Below, piece by piece: positions 45,486-55,359 of a DNA stretch of 64,000 nt (its first letter is position 1; each line of letters starts with the position of its first letter). The position numbers and the translations under genes were made by a program. Source of the DNA: Pusillimonas sp. MFBS29 (lineage in GTDB: Bacteria > Pseudomonadota > Gammaproteobacteria > Burkholderiales > Burkholderiaceae_B). A model generated the notes under the pieces. That model saw nothing but the letters and a program-made list of their open reading frames with translations, was not told the DNA's origin and ran no database searches. The stretch spans positions 1-64,000 of the forward strand of contig NZ_JAJEWL010000005.1 in assembly GCF_020687695.1 (NCBI RefSeq), in the 5' to 3' direction.

Positions 45486-46495
45486 TGGGCGAACCTGCAA
45501 CAGCAAAGAATGCCGGCAGCCGTTTGCCCATAGGATTCACTATGGGTGATGCCGCCGGCATCGGTCCGGAAATCATCGTCAAGCTCTTTGCCGACGGCCT
45601 GCCCGAGCCCTCCCTGGTCTATGGCGACGCCGGCATCATGGATGACACCATCAGACAGCTGGGCCTGGCCGAAACCTTGCGGATCGAACTCATCAGCGAA
45701 CCTGAGCTGGCACAAGGGCAGCCCGGCCTCATACCCGTCCTTAATCGCTGGCGCGAGCTGCCCGCCGACTTGCCGGCAGGAAAGATCAGCCCGATCGCAG
45801 GTCGCGGCGCGTACGAATATTTGTGTCACGCCATCGACGACGCCATGGCCGGAAAATTGCGTGCCATCGTCACGGCGCCCCTGAACAAGGAAGCAATGCA
45901 GGCCGGAGGCGCTGACTACCCGGGCCATACCGAGGTCCTGGCGGAACGCAGCGCAACCGGGCACTACGCAATGATGCTGGCCAATCAGGAGCTGCGTGTG
46001 ATTCTGGCTACCATTCATGTACCCATCAGTCAGGTCAGCACACTGCTGACCCAGGAGCTTGAACTCAACACCATACGGCTTGCGCATCACGCCTGCCTGC
46101 AGGCCGGCATCGCTCATCCACGCGTAGCCGTGGCAGGCCTGAATCCGCACGCCGGCGAGCACGGCCGCTTCGGACAGGAAGAAACCCTGCTGATAGAACC
46201 GGCCGTACGGCAGGCTCGCGAGCAAGGCATCGATGCCAGCGGCCCCTGGCCTGGCGATACCGTCTTCATGCGTGCCCGGCGGGGCGAATTCGACATTGTC
46301 GTCGCGCAGTACCACGATCAGGGTCTGATTCCCGTGAAATACCTGGGAATAGACCAGGGTGTGAACGTCACGGTGGGCTTGCCCTTCATACGTACCAGTG
46401 TCGACCACGGTACCGCCTTCGATATTGCCGGCCAGGGCATTGCCGATCCATCTTCCTTGCGTGCTGCCTACGACCTGGCATTGGCCATGAGCTGA
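45485..46495 (+). CDS. pdxA: 4-hydroxythreonine-4-phosphate dehydrogenase
   Basis: NAD-dependent step in de novo pyridoxal phosphate synthesis. 336 residues with IGFTMGDAAGIGPEIIVKL (16-34), the metal-binding histidine in YPGHTEVLAER near 142-152, HHAC near 198 and the third site in VVAQYHDQGLIPVKYL near 277. PdxA normally opens with T-x-GDPAGIG; here the proline is alanine (GDAAGIG). One-base overlap with the PhoH-like gene suggests coupling. It converges with dnaB. Confidence 0.95.
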   Translation: MGEPATAKNAGSRLPIGFTMGDAAGIGPEIIVKLFADGLPEPSLVYGDAGIMDDTIRQLGLAETLRIELISEPELAQGQPGLIPVLNRWRELPADLPAGKISPIAGRGAYEYLCHAIDDAMAGKLRAIVTAPLNKEAMQAGGADYPGHTEVLAERSATGHYAMMLANQELRVILATIHVPISQVSTLLTQELELNTIRLAHHACLQAGIAHPRVAVAGLNPHAGEHGRFGQEETLLIEPAVRQAREQGIDASGPWPGDTVFMRARRGEFDIVVAQYHDQGLIPVKYLGIDQGVNVTVGLPFIRTSVDHGTAFDIAGQGIADPSSLRAAYDLALAMS

Positions 46496-46528
46496 ATCAT
46501 GGTCAGCCAGGCTGGCCAGCGCCCGTTC

Positions 46529-47911
46529 TTAGTGCCCCAGGCCGCCGGTATAGTTCAGGAAGCGCGTGCTTGAGCCCTGGAAAGTCAGCCTCACGCTGCC
46601 GATGGGGCCGTTACGCTGTTTACCGACGATAATCTCCGCCGTGCCCTTGTCTGGAGAATCAGGGTTGTACACTTCATCGCGGTAGATAAACAGAATCAGG
46701 TCGGCATCCTGCTCAATGGCGCCGGATTCGCGCAGGTCACTCATGACCGGCCTTTTGTTGGGGCGTTGCTCCAGGCTTCGATTCAGCTGCGACAAGGCAA
46801 TCAGCGGACAATTAAGCTCTTTGGCCAACCCTTTCAGCGAACGGCTGATTTCAGAAATTTCGGTTGCACGGTTCTCGCCCGCGGAATTGGCCGACATCAG
46901 CTGCATATAGTCTATGATGATCAGACCAAGCTGACCACACTGGCGCGCCAGCCGGCGCGCGCGCGCACGAACTTCCATCGATGACAAGGCCGGCGTTTCA
47001 TCGATGTAAATCTGGGCTTCCTGCACTTGCTGTACAGCATGGGTCAGGCGCGGCCAGTCATCGGTCGTGAGTTTGCCGGTACGCATTCGATGCTGGTCGA
47101 GCATGCCCACCGAACCGACCATGCGCATGGCCAGCTGTACGGCGCCCATTTCCATGGAAAACACCGCCACAGGCAAGCCCTGCTCGATCGCGACATGCTC
47201 GCCTATATTCATGGAAAAAGAGGTTTTGCCCATGGACGGGCGGCCGGCCACAATGACCAGGTCGCCGGCCTGCAGGCCGGACGTCATGCGATCCAGATCA
47301 GAGAACCCGGTCGGTACACCCGTAATATCAGAATCACCTTCCCGGTGATACAGCTCATCGATACGTTCGACAACCTGCGTCAACAGCGGCTGGATGTCCT
47401 GGAAGCCGGTGGCGCCACGCGCCCCTTCCTGCGAGATCTGGAACACGCGTGACTCGGCCTCGTCGAGCAACTGGCGCGCTTCCTTGCCTTGCGGATTAAA
47501 GGCCGCTGCAGCGATCTCGTCGGCAACAGACACCAGCTTGCGCAGCATGGAGCGTTCGCGAACGATCTCCGCGTAGCGGCGGATATTGGCGGCCGACGGT
47601 GTGTTGTGCGCCAGCGCATTAAGATAGGCCAGACCACCCGTGTCATCGGACTTGCCGGCACTGGCCAGGGATTCGTGCACGGTAACCACGTCGGCGGGCC
47701 GCGCCAGGCTTATCAGGCGCGTAATGTGCTGCCAGATGATCTTGTGATCGAAGCGATAGAAATCTTCTTCATTCAATACGTCGGTAACCCGATCGAATGC
47801 CGCATTGTCCAGCAACAAGCCACCCAGCACCGACTGTTCGGCTTCGACCGAATGCGGCGGCACGCGCAAATAATCCAGTTGCGGGTCAGTTTGTGTCTTC
47901 TTGCTGCTCAA
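46529..47911 (-). CDS. dnaB: Replicative DNA helicase DnaB
   Basis: 460 residues from a TTG start: N-terminal domain beginning DPQLDYLRVPPHSVEAEQSV, a linker, and a RecA-type helicase domain with Walker A GRPSMGKTSF near 199, plus DYMQLM and ELNCPLIALSQLNRSLEQR toward the end. I choose TTG at 47911: it has AGCAAGGAT and CGGAG directly upstream and gives the family N terminus. The in-frame ATGs at 48013 and 47956 lie before or inside the terminator hairpin of the ribosomal operon. No ATG fits. Confidence 0.93.
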   Translation of the reverse strand: MSSKKTQTDPQLDYLRVPPHSVEAEQSVLGGLLLDNAAFDRVTDVLNEEDFYRFDHKIIWQHITRLISLARPADVVTVHESLASAGKSDDTGGLAYLNALAHNTPSAANIRRYAEIVRERSMLRKLVSVADEIAAAAFNPQGKEARQLLDEAESRVFQISQEGARGATGFQDIQPLLTQVVERIDELYHREGDSDITGVPTGFSDLDRMTSGLQAGDLVIVAGRPSMGKTSFSMNIGEHVAIEQGLPVAVFSMEMGAVQLAMRMVGSVGMLDQHRMRTGKLTTDDWPRLTHAVQQVQEAQIYIDETPALSSMEVRARARRLARQCGQLGLIIIDYMQLMSANSAGENRATEISEISRSLKGLAKELNCPLIALSQLNRSLEQRPNKRPVMSDLRESGAIEQDADLILFIYRDEVYNPDSPDKGTAEIIVGKQRNGPIGSVRLTFQGSSTRFLNYTGGLGH

Positions 47912-47929
47912 ATCCTTGCTCCGGACAAG

Positions 47930-47973
47930 ATAAATGAAAATAAGAAAAGCCGGCATACACCGGCTTTTCTTAT
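47930..47973 (-). terminator. Intrinsic terminator of the rpsF-priB-rpsR-rplI operon
   Basis: A perfect 14-base-pair stem, 47940-47953 against 47960-47973, with a six-base loop. Read on the minus strand it is followed by TTTTCATTTATCT. It lies 52 bases after the rplI stop and separates the ribosomal operon from dnaB, so dnaB needs read-through or its own promoter close to its start. Confidence 0.85.
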
Positions 47974-48024
47974 GCTGTGCGATGTACCTTCCGCTAGGGA
48001 ATGTACCACGCAAGGCGGGTGATA

Positions 48025-48480
48025 TCAGACCATTTCGCCCTGAACCACGACATTGATTTCGGCGACCACATCAGCGTGCAGTACAACCTGAACCGGAAAC
48101 TCGCCAACAGCCTTGATGGCGCCTTCGGGCAGACGAACCTGAGATTTCTCGATGGTGTCGAAGCCGTCCCTGACCAGGGCAGCAGCGATGTCCATGCTGG
48201 TAACCGAACCGAACAGACGGCCGTCTACACCTGCTTTCTGGGGAATGGTAACGGTCGAACCCGACAGCTTCTCGCCAACAGCTTGTGCGGCAGCCAGCTT
48301 TTCAGCCTGGATCTTTTCCAGTTCGGCGCGACGTGCTTCGAACTCTTCCAGGGCGGCAGCCGTTGCACGGCGGGCAATTTTTTGCGGAATCAGGTAGTTG
48401 CGGGCGTAGCCGTTGCGCACGCGGACGACTTCACCAAGATTACCCAGATTGACAACTTTTTCGAGCAAAATGACTTGCAT
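48025..48480 (-). CDS. rplI: 50S ribosomal protein L9
   Basis: 151 residues, the family length. N-terminal rRNA-binding domain [21 protein letters not shown] with [15 protein letters not shown] near 22-36, then the long connecting helix ([20 protein letters not shown]) and the C-terminal domain. Last gene of the rpsF operon, 16 bases after rpsR. Confidence 0.98.
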   Translation of the reverse strand: MQVILLEKVVNLGNLGEVVRVRNGYARNYLIPQKIARRATAAALEEFEARRAELEKIQAEKLAAAQAVGEKLSGSTVTIPQKAGVDGRLFGSVTSMDIAAALVRDGFDTIEKSQVRLPEGAIKAVGEFPVQVVLHADVVAEINVVVQGEMV

Positions 48481-48496
48481 GACTATAGGCCCCGGA

Positions 48497-48769
48497 TTAG
48501 TTGTGGTTATCGGTGTAAGGCAGCAAGGCCAGGAAGCGGGCGCGCTTGATGGCGCTGTCCAGCTGGCGTTGGTAAATTGCCTTGGTACCGGTCAGGCGGG
48601 CAGGAATGATCTTGCCGTTTTCCTGAATGAAATCACGCAGTGTGTCGAGATCTTTGTAATCGATCTCTTCAACGTTGGCGGCTGTGAAACGGCAGAATTT
48701 GCGACGTTTGAACAGCGGGTTTTGCTGCGTGAATTTGCGTTTTTCTTTGCTTTTTTTGAAGTAAGCCAT
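48497..48769 (-). CDS. rpsR: 30S ribosomal protein S18
   Basis: 90 residues, basic, with the S18 core [20 protein letters not shown] near 25-44 and [17 protein letters not shown] near 54-70. It pairs with S6 on the 30S platform. A ribosome binding site AGAGG precedes the ATG. It lies 85 bases after priB; that gap holds no gene. Confidence 0.98.
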   Translation of the reverse strand: MAYFKKSKEKRKFTQQNPLFKRRKFCRFTAANVEEIDYKDLDTLRDFIQENGKIIPARLTGTKAIYQRQLDSAIKRARFLALLPYTDNHN

Positions 48770-48854
48770 AATGTGCCTCTTGTGTGCCCGGAGTGCTTCC
48801 GGACGGTAATTTCGATGCGCCTGTCAGAGCGCTCAAGCTTGCTGTAATTTCCTG

Positions 48855-49172
48855 CTAGACCGTGACGCTGGCGCCACCGGCATAAACACGATCGGCCTGC
48901 TGTATGTGCAATACCACCTTGTTCGAACCCTTGCGTGCCGGGGCCAAAAACCCCTGTATCGACAAGAATGCACCCAATGGTGTGTCGGACAACAACAGAG
49001 CGATATCTCCGAGGGCGACTGCGGAAAGCGTCAATTCGATCCGGCGCATGTGGCCAGCCTCTTGAACTTCCGACTCATGACTCAGTGTGATCTCGACTGC
49101 CGGTACGCCTGCCGGGGTATACCTTAAGGGTTGCACCTCGGTGGCAATGGCGGTCAGGACAAGCTGATTCAC
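48855..49172 (-). CDS. priB: Primosomal replication protein N (PriB)
   Basis: 105 residues, a small OB-fold protein that helps PriA restart replication by binding single-stranded DNA. The GTG start at 49172 gives the canonical [20 protein letters not shown] and has AGG eight bases upstream, 25 bases after rpsF. A longer frame from an ATG at 49262 would begin inside rpsF and is not family sequence. The rpsF-priB-rpsR-rplI order is the standard one. Confidence 0.93.
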   Translation of the reverse strand: MNQLVLTAIATEVQPLRYTPAGVPAVEITLSHESEVQEAGHMRRIELTLSAVALGDIALLLSDTPLGAFLSIQGFLAPARKGSNKVVLHIQQADRVYAGGASVTV

Positions 49173-49197
49173 TTGGTAGCCTGGAGCGACGCGCGCC

Positions 49198-49578
49198 TTA
49201 TTCTTCCGACTGAGCGGCTGCAGGGGTTTCAGCGCTGGCCTTGCGGGCCTCTTCGCGTTCAACCGATTTCATCATCAACGACGGAGCAGTAACAGCCTTC
49301 TTGGTCTTGATGACCAGGTGGCGCAAGATGGCGTCGTTGTAACGGAACGAATGCTCGAGCTCGTCGAGTACGGTCTGGCCACACTCGATGTTAAGGCAAA
49401 CGTAATGGGCTTTGACCAGTTTTTGGATGGGGTAAGCCAATTGGCGACGGCCCCAGTCTTCCAGGCGGTGCACGGTACCACCATTGCTGGTGACAACTGC
49501 CTGATAGCGCTCGATCATGGCGGGCACTTGCTCGCTTTGATCGGGATGCACAATAAACACTACTTCGTAGTGACGCAT
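49198..49578 (-). CDS. rpsF: 30S ribosomal protein S6
   Basis: 126 residues: [25 protein letters not shown], then [19 protein letters not shown] near 34-52, with an Ala/Glu-rich acidic tail ([12 protein letters not shown]). First gene of the operon, with a strong AAGGAG binding site seven bases before the ATG. A small terminator-like hairpin lies in its leader. Confidence 0.98.
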   Translation of the reverse strand: MRHYEVVFIVHPDQSEQVPAMIERYQAVVTSNGGTVHRLEDWGRRQLAYPIQKLVKAHYVCLNIECGQTVLDELEHSFRYNDAILRHLVIKTKKAVTAPSLMMKSVEREEARKASAETPAAAQSEE

Positions 49579-49607
49579 AAACTACACTCCTTGAGGATAT
49601 CTTTTGC

Positions 49608-49631
49608 AAAAAACCTTGTTAAAGCAACAAG
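49608..49631 (-). promoter_or_regulatory. Terminator-like hairpin in the rpsF leader
   Basis: On the minus strand CTTGTT (49631-49626), a five-base loop, AACAAG (49620-49615), then G and six T (49613-49608). It lies about 30 bases before the rpsF start. The stem is short and A/T-rich, so it may be a weak attenuator or nothing. The rest of the 234-base gap to folE2 shows no gene. Confidence 0.3.
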
Positions 49632-49812
49632 ATGAATAATGCAAAAGGGACAGCCCGCCTATAAAACGCCCCATACATGCAAATGCCTTGCAAATACCAA
49701 GATGCGCTTATAAATCGAGCAAGAAACCAGCTATGTTAACAGTTTTCTGACAGTCATTGCAAACAAAAGCCATGCATTGCACCCGCCTGGCCAGCTGCAC
49801 GCAAGCCGGAAA

Positions 49813-50619
49813 TCAGCCTTCAACCACGGCATAAGCCGAGTGATTGTGTATGGATTCAAAGTTTTCAGCCACAACACGAAAGCGTTGTATGCCAGAGACA
49901 GCCTGCAACTGAACCGCCACGTCGCGTACCAGGTCTTCAACAAACTTGGGATTTTCGTAGGCACGCTCGGTAACGAACTTTTCATCGGTACGCTTGAGCA
50001 GGCCCCAGAGTTCGCATGAAGCTTGCTGCTCGGTCAGGCGAATCAGGTGATCGAGATCGACCAGGTCGGGCTGGGAAAATATGGCCGTGACGGTGACATG
50101 CGAACGCTGATTATGTGCGCCGTATTCGGAAATGGCCTTGGAGCATGGGCAAAGGCTGGTGACCGGGATCTGAGCGGCAAGCTCAAACTCGGTTTGGCCC
50201 GTAGCCTGGGCACGTGCCGTCCAGGTTACCTGATAGTCCATCAGGCTGGCCACGCCGGACACAGGCGCCTGCTTGCTCATGAAGTAAGGAAATGATGCGC
50301 TGATATCACCCTTGGTGGCATTGAGCAGCGGCAACATGGCCTGGGCCATGGTGCAGAACAGGACAGGCGTCATGGGAGTGGTACGGTACTGTTCCAGCAA
50401 TGCCACGAAGCGTGACATATGCGTGCCCTTTTCCTCGGCCGGCAAGGCCACGGTGAGTTCCCAGTTGCCCACTGTTGGCATGGAGGAGCCATCGGCAGTC
50501 TCAAGCAGCATGGGATGACGAACTCCGCGCACGCCGACGCGCTCGATGGCCAGATGGCGTGTATCGACGCTGCTCTGTACGTCGGGCATGGCAACAGCGG
50601 AATCAATCAGAATATTCAT
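49813..50619 (-). CDS. folE2: GTP cyclohydrolase FolE2 (type IB)
   Basis: First step of folate synthesis from GTP, by the metal-flexible FolE2 family. 268 residues; hallmark [21 protein letters not shown] near 153-173 (given as [15 protein letters not shown]) with the catalytic cysteine at its start, and ITVAL-type strands earlier. An acidic start [21 protein letters not shown] is typical. It is downstream of dxs after a 123-base gap. No folate gene is adjacent, and no clear Zur box is visible upstream. Confidence 0.94.
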   Translation of the reverse strand: MNILIDSAVAMPDVQSSVDTRHLAIERVGVRGVRHPMLLETADGSSMPTVGNWELTVALPAEEKGTHMSRFVALLEQYRTTPMTPVLFCTMAQAMLPLLNATKGDISASFPYFMSKQAPVSGVASLMDYQVTWTARAQATGQTEFELAAQIPVTSLCPCSKAISEYGAHNQRSHVTVTAIFSQPDLVDLDHLIRLTEQQASCELWGLLKRTDEKFVTERAYENPKFVEDLVRDVAVQLQAVSGIQRFRVVAENFESIHNHSAYAVVEG

Positions 50620-50672
50620 GAACTTACTATCCTAGTGACGCCCGCAAGCAAACGGACGACGATTTACTGACT

Positions 50673-50715
50673 GCGATGCATGGTTTCGCATCGCGCAGGG
50701 CTCAAAAACGAGCCC
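50673..50715. repeat. Two inverted repeats in the dxs-folE2 gap
   Basis: GCGATGC (50673-50679) pairs with GCATCGC (50688-50694) across eight bases, and GGGCTC (50698-50703) with GAGCCC (50710-50715) across AAAAAC. Neither is followed by a T run, so they look like leader structure of folE2 or a Rho-type 3' end of dxs more than an intrinsic terminator. Confidence 0.4.
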
Positions 50716-50742
50716 GGTTACTTTACCGCAAAATGGCTGCAA

Positions 50743-52614
50743 TCAGGCAACCTTGGCCAACAAGGCCCCAAACCTTGCCCTTACCGAGCGTTCCAGCCCT
50801 TCTGCATTCAAGCCCAGTTCGGCCAGAATGGCAGACTGGTCACCGTGATCGATAAATGCATCGGGCAAGCCCAGCTGCAGAACCGGACAGCAAATGCCCT
50901 GATGGCTGAAATACTCAAGCACCGCACTGCCTGCCCCGCCCATGATGGCGGCATCTTCGATGGTGACGAAAGCCTGGTGCGTATTGGCCAGTTGCTCGAG
51001 CAGGTCGGTATCCAGCGGTTTGACAAAACGCATGTCGACCACTGTGGCATCGAGCGCCTGGGCAGCCTGCAGGGCAGCTCCGGCCAGCGTGCCGAAGACC
51101 AGCATGGCAACATGCCGCCCCTGACGCCTGACCACGCCCTTGCCTACGGGCACGACATCCAGCCCGTCTGCGACGGTGGCGCCGACACCCGCTCCACGCG
51201 GGTAGCGCACTGAAGCAGGTCCAGGGTGCTGGAAACAGGTACTGAGCAGCAGACGGGTTTCGTTTTCGTCAGACGGCGTGGCAACCACCATATTCGGCAC
51301 ACAACGCAAATAGGCGATATCGTAATTGCCGGCGTGCGTCGCACCATCGGCACCGACTATGCCGGCCCGATCGAGGGCGAATGTGACATCAAGATTTTGC
51401 AGTGCCACATCGTGTATGAGCTGATCATAGCCACGCTGCAGGAAAGTCGAGTAAATGGCAACTACCGGTTTCTGACCCTCGCAAGCCAGACCTGCCGCAA
51501 AGGTGACTGCGTGCTGCTCGGCAATACCTACATCGAAGTAGCGATCAGGGAAGCGCTGCTCAAATTCGACCATGCCGCTGCCTTCGCGCATGGCCGGTGT
51601 AATCCCGAACAGGCGCTCGTCGGCTTTGGCCATATCGCATAACCAGCGCCCGAACACCTGCGTGAATGTCTGCTTGGGCGGGTTCTTGGGCTTCTGTATG
51701 CCAACATCGGGATCAAACTTGCCCGGCCCGTGGTAAAGCACAGGATCAGCTTCGGCGAGCTTGTAGCCCTGCCCTTTCCTGGTGACCACATGCAGAAACT
51801 GCAAACCACCCAGCGCTTTCAGGTTCTCGAGTGTGGGCACCAGCGCATCAAGGTCATGACCATCGATGGGCCCGACATAATTGAAACCCAGTTCCTCGAA
51901 GAGGGTCGCGGGCGACACAATACCCTTTGCATGGCCTTCTATGCGACGGGCGAACTCAAGCATGGGCGGCATGTGCTGGAGCACGGCACGCCCGACGTTC
52001 TTGGCGGTCGCATAAAACCTGCCCGAGAGCAGTCGGGCCAGGTAGCGATTGAGTGCACCTACCGGCGGCGAAATCGACATGTCGTTGTCGTTCAGGATGA
52101 CCAGCACATTGACGCCGCGCGTGACACCTGCGTTGTTCAGCGCTTCAAATGCCATGCCGGCGGTCATGGCGCCGTCGCCTATCACCGCAATATGCTGCCG
52201 GTCGAGCCCGGCATTACGGGAAGCCACAGCCATGCCCAATGCCGCAGAAATGGACGTGGACGAGTGCGCCGTGCCAAATGCGTCGTACTCGGACTCGCTG
52301 CGCTTGGGAAAGCCGGAGATGCCGTCCTTCTGACGCAATGATGCCATTTGCTCACGCCGGCCTGTCAGTATCTTGTGTGGATAAGACTGGTGTCCGACGT
52401 CCCAGATTATGCGATCGTGGGGCGTATTGAACACATGATGAAGCGCAATGGTGAGCTCGACGGTACCAAGGTTGGACGACAGATGGCCACCTGTTTTCGA
52501 TACCGACTGCAGCACAAACTCTCGCAGCTGTCCGGCGATCTCGTTAAGGCCGGATCGGTCCAGCGATCGGAGGTCAGCCGGCGAGTGAATGTTTTCTAAA
52601 GAGACAATAGCCAT
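50743..52614 (-). CDS. dxs: 1-deoxy-D-xylulose-5-phosphate synthase
   Basis: First enzyme of the MEP isoprenoid pathway; condenses pyruvate and glyceraldehyde 3-phosphate using thiamine diphosphate. 623 residues (E. coli 620). Key residues: H44 in [11 protein letters not shown]75 in VGHQSYPHK, the thiamine motif GDGAMTAGM at 146-154 through NDNDMS near 175-180, and the catalytic glutamate in [11 protein letters not shown] near 370. It sits 160 bases downstream of ispA. Confidence 0.97.
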   Translation of the reverse strand: MAIVSLENIHSPADLRSLDRSGLNEIAGQLREFVLQSVSKTGGHLSSNLGTVELTIALHHVFNTPHDRIIWDVGHQSYPHKILTGRREQMASLRQKDGISGFPKRSESEYDAFGTAHSSTSISAALGMAVASRNAGLDRQHIAVIGDGAMTAGMAFEALNNAGVTRGVNVLVILNDNDMSISPPVGALNRYLARLLSGRFYATAKNVGRAVLQHMPPMLEFARRIEGHAKGIVSPATLFEELGFNYVGPIDGHDLDALVPTLENLKALGGLQFLHVVTRKGQGYKLAEADPVLYHGPGKFDPDVGIQKPKNPPKQTFTQVFGRWLCDMAKADERLFGITPAMREGSGMVEFEQRFPDRYFDVGIAEQHAVTFAAGLACEGQKPVVAIYSTFLQRGYDQLIHDVALQNLDVTFALDRAGIVGADGATHAGNYDIAYLRCVPNMVVATPSDENETRLLLSTCFQHPGPASVRYPRGAGVGATVADGLDVVPVGKGVVRRQGRHVAMLVFGTLAGAALQAAQALDATVVDMRFVKPLDTDLLEQLANTHQAFVTIEDAAIMGGAGSAVLEYFSHQGICCPVLQLGLPDAFIDHGDQSAILAELGLNAEGLERSVRARFGALLAKVA

Positions 52615-52774
52615 ACAGATTAATGAGTTCGGTCAAACCACATTGTAACCACCCAGAATACCAGCAAGTGGGCAGAAGGAAAACGAGCCTAACATCCTGT
52701 CTTATTTACGGGGCCGGACCAAAGCGTCGGGAAGCACCAGCAACAGGCGCGGCAGATCAGGCGTGAAGGGCTCG

Positions 52775-53689
52775 CTAGCGATCACGTCCCACGATGTAAT
52801 CGGCAATTCCCGCCAGCCGGGCGCCTGCAGGACCCAGCGGCAGCAACGCCTCATGGGCCTGGGCATGCAGCGACTGCAGCAGTTCGCGCGAGGCGTCCAG
52901 ACCCAGAATGGAAACATAGGTAGGTTTGTTGCCTGCAGCGTCCTTGCCCGCCGTTTTTCCCAGTGTCGCGGTATCGGCCGTGACATCCAGAATATCGTCT
53001 ACAACCTGAAACGCCAGTCCGATGGCCGAAGCATATCGCTCCAGGCCCTCGCGCACCGATGAGCCGGCACCCGCGACAATACCGCCCAGAAGGACGCTGG
53101 CCTCGAGCATGGCCCCGGTTTTCATGCTGTGCATCTGCTGCAGCTGTTCAGCGGTAAGCGCCATCCCCACGCTCTCGCAATCAATGGCCTGACCACCCAC
53201 CATACCCAGGCTGCCGGCCGAACGAGCCAGCAATTCTATGGCCTGCACGATCAGCGCAGGCGCGATTGGCATCAGCCCCAGCAACTCGAATGCCAGCGGC
53301 TGCAACGCATCGCCTGCCAGCATCGCAGTGGCTTCGTTGAAGCGCACATGCACAGTGGGACGTCCGCGCCGCAAGGTATCGTCGTCCATGCACGGCAGGT
53401 CGTCGTGTACCAGCGAATAAGCATGTATCAGTTCGACTGCCGCCGCGGCATGATCCAGGGCAATTGCCTGCGCCGATGCCGGCGCACTGGTTTGCAGGGC
53501 GGCCTCGCCTGCCGCATAGACCAGCGCAGCCCGCACCCGTTTTCCACCACCCAGCACAGCATAGCGCATGGCCTCGTGCAGACTTGCCGGCTCTTCGGCA
53601 ACGGCGGGCAGGAGTTGATCAAGCACGGATTCGGTATGTTGCACCCGGTCTGTCAGCCAGGCCGGGAAGTCGAGGGTATTACGCGACAT
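52775..53689 (-). CDS. ispA: Farnesyl diphosphate synthase
   Basis: 304 residues. The first aspartate-rich motif is in VHDDLPCMDDDTLRRGRPT near 95-113 and the second in FQVVDDILDVTAD near 233-245. It chains isopentenyl diphosphate onto dimethylallyl and geranyl diphosphate, giving FPP for ubiquinone, undecaprenyl phosphate and, here, squalene. Two bases separate it from xseB; dxs follows. Confidence 0.95.
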   Translation of the reverse strand: MSRNTLDFPAWLTDRVQHTESVLDQLLPAVAEEPASLHEAMRYAVLGGGKRVRAALVYAAGEAALQTSAPASAQAIALDHAAAAVELIHAYSLVHDDLPCMDDDTLRRGRPTVHVRFNEATAMLAGDALQPLAFELLGLMPIAPALIVQAIELLARSAGSLGMVGGQAIDCESVGMALTAEQLQQMHSMKTGAMLEASVLLGGIVAGAGSSVREGLERYASAIGLAFQVVDDILDVTADTATLGKTAGKDAAGNKPTYVSILGLDASRELLQSLHAQAHEALLPLGPAGARLAGIADYIVGRDR

Positions 53690-53691
53690 GC

Positions 53692-53979
53692 CTAGTCCTC
53701 TTGCGCATCAGACGCGTCAGCCAGCGGATTCAGGAGGTTATCTTGCAACACCCTGACCTGCTGTTCGGCCTGATCAAGGCGGCGCTGGCATATCCTGGCC
53801 AGCTCAACGCCCTGCTCGTAGGCAGCCAGCGACTTATCGAGAGCCAGTTCGCCGGTTTCCATTTGCGCCACCAGCGCCTCGAGTTGCGCCAGTGCCGTTT
53901 CAAAGTCCTGTGGCAGGCCTGCCTTCTTCAGTTCATTGCCGTCTGTTGCAGGCTGTGCACCCGCTTTTACTTCATTCAT
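53692..53979 (-). CDS. xseB: Exodeoxyribonuclease VII small subunit
   Basis: 95 residues; the core [34 protein letters not shown] (given as [10 protein letters not shown] and [15 protein letters not shown]) is the XseB helical hairpin. It associates with the large subunit XseA. xseB-ispA-dxs is a common order. The 20-residue N-terminal extension is longer than in E. coli XseB (80). Confidence 0.95.
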   Translation of the reverse strand: MNEVKAGAQPATDGNELKKAGLPQDFETALAQLEALVAQMETGELALDKSLAAYEQGVELARICQRRLDQAEQQVRVLQDNLLNPLADASDAQED

Positions 53980-54203
53980 GAGCGATTCCAGTAAACAGGC
54001 GCGCCATCATGCCGCGCTTTTTGAAATTGCCTGAATTGTACGAGAAGCTGACCATGACCGCCCGAAGCACGCCCCTACCCTGTTCCGGGCAAGAAAAATT
54101 ACAGTAGAATAATAGGTTGTCCAAATTCCATCGGCCAGGCCGTTTTTTTCTTCGCACCAGTGCCCGTTGCGGCTTGCTGGTTTCAATATTGCGGGGGGAA
54201 CTC

Positions 54204-55346
54204 ATGACCGACATCGGTCGGCAGGCGCAGTTCGCGCCCGCCCATACCCAACTTTCAGTCAACAGCTATTTCAGCGACGAAATTTTCGAGCAGGAACAGG
54301 CTCTGATCTTCAGCCAGTCCTCGCTGTACGTGGGACACGAAAAACTCGTTCCCGGGATTGGCGACTGGCGCACCCTGCCCCAGGAGCGGGCCGGCCGCGT
54401 GCTGATACGCAATCCCGATGGTGTCGAGCTGCTTTCGAATGTATGCCGCCACCGCCAGGCCATCATGCTCGGCGGCCAGGCCGGCAATGTGACCGGCGCA
54501 CAGTCTTCCTTTGGAAATTTGCGTGATACCGGTGGCAATATCGTGTGTCCGGTGCATCGCTGGACCTACAGCAAACAGGGCCAGCTCCTGGGAGCGCCGC
54601 AATTTCCCGAGTCGCCCTGCCTGGACCTTCAGCGCTTTACGCTTAAAAATTGCCACGGTCTGTTATTCGAGGGACCTCGCAACCCCGCACAAGACATGGC
54701 GGCCTTGTTTGCCCGCCCGGAATTCGATTTTTCGGACTATGTGCTGGACCATATTGAAGTTCACCAGTGCAACTACAACTGGAAAACTTTCATAGAGGTC
54801 TATCTGGAAGACTACCATGTCGCCCCCTTCCATCCGGGGCTGGGCAAGTTCGTTACCTGCGATGATCTGAGCTGGGAATTTTCGTCGTGGTACAGCTCGC
54901 AACGCGTGGGCGTGCATCAGTCATTGACGCAACCAGGCACAGACGTGTACCGGCAATGGCATGAACGCCTGCTGGACTACGGCACTGGTGTGGCGCCCGA
55001 CTTTGGCGCGGTATGGGTCACCTACTTCCCCACGCACATGATAGAGCTGTATCCAAACGTGGTCGTGCTGTCGACCCTGCACCCGGTCAGCCCGCAGGAA
55101 ACCGTGAATATCGTCGAGTTCTATTACCCGGAAGACATCGCCGCATTCGAACGGGAGTTCGTACTGGCGCAGCGGGCCGCCTACATGGAAACGGCCATCG
55201 AAGACGACGAAATTGCCGAGCGTATGGATGCAGGACGCCGGGCCCTGATGATGCGCGGAACCAGCGAAACCGGCCCCTACCAGTCACCGCTGGAAGACGG
55301 CATGCAGCACTTTCACGAATGGTACCGGCGCATGATGCAGGGCTGA
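54204..55346 (+). CDS. Rieske non-heme iron oxygenase alpha subunit, orphan
   Basis: 380 residues. The Rieske cluster ligands are C81 and H83 in NVCRHRQ, and C115 and H118 in CPVHRW; the 31-residue gap between pairs is longer than the usual 15-17. The mononuclear iron site is NWKTFIEVYLEDYHVAPFHPGL (given as EDYHVAPFH, H205 and H210), in the RHO/CMO-type catalytic domain. The ATG at 54204 follows GGGGGGAA. No reductase or beta subunit is near. The substrate is unknown; choline-monooxygenase-like or aromatic substrates are possible. Divergent from xseB. Confidence 0.88.
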   Translation: MTDIGRQAQFAPAHTQLSVNSYFSDEIFEQEQALIFSQSSLYVGHEKLVPGIGDWRTLPQERAGRVLIRNPDGVELLSNVCRHRQAIMLGGQAGNVTGAQSSFGNLRDTGGNIVCPVHRWTYSKQGQLLGAPQFPESPCLDLQRFTLKNCHGLLFEGPRNPAQDMAALFARPEFDFSDYVLDHIEVHQCNYNWKTFIEVYLEDYHVAPFHPGLGKFVTCDDLSWEFSSWYSSQRVGVHQSLTQPGTDVYRQWHERLLDYGTGVAPDFGAVWVTYFPTHMIELYPNVVVLSTLHPVSPQETVNIVEFYYPEDIAAFEREFVLAQRAAYMETAIEDDEIAERMDAGRRALMMRGTSETGPYQSPLEDGMQHFHEWYRRMMQG

Positions 55347-55359
55347 AGCCCGGCCCTGC

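Noticed and set aside
52702-52986. 94-residue leftward frame at the 3' end of ispA
   Set aside because: Mostly an alternate frame of ispA; its last 25 residues look protein-like (LPRLLLVLPDALV) but there is no start of its own and no known family.
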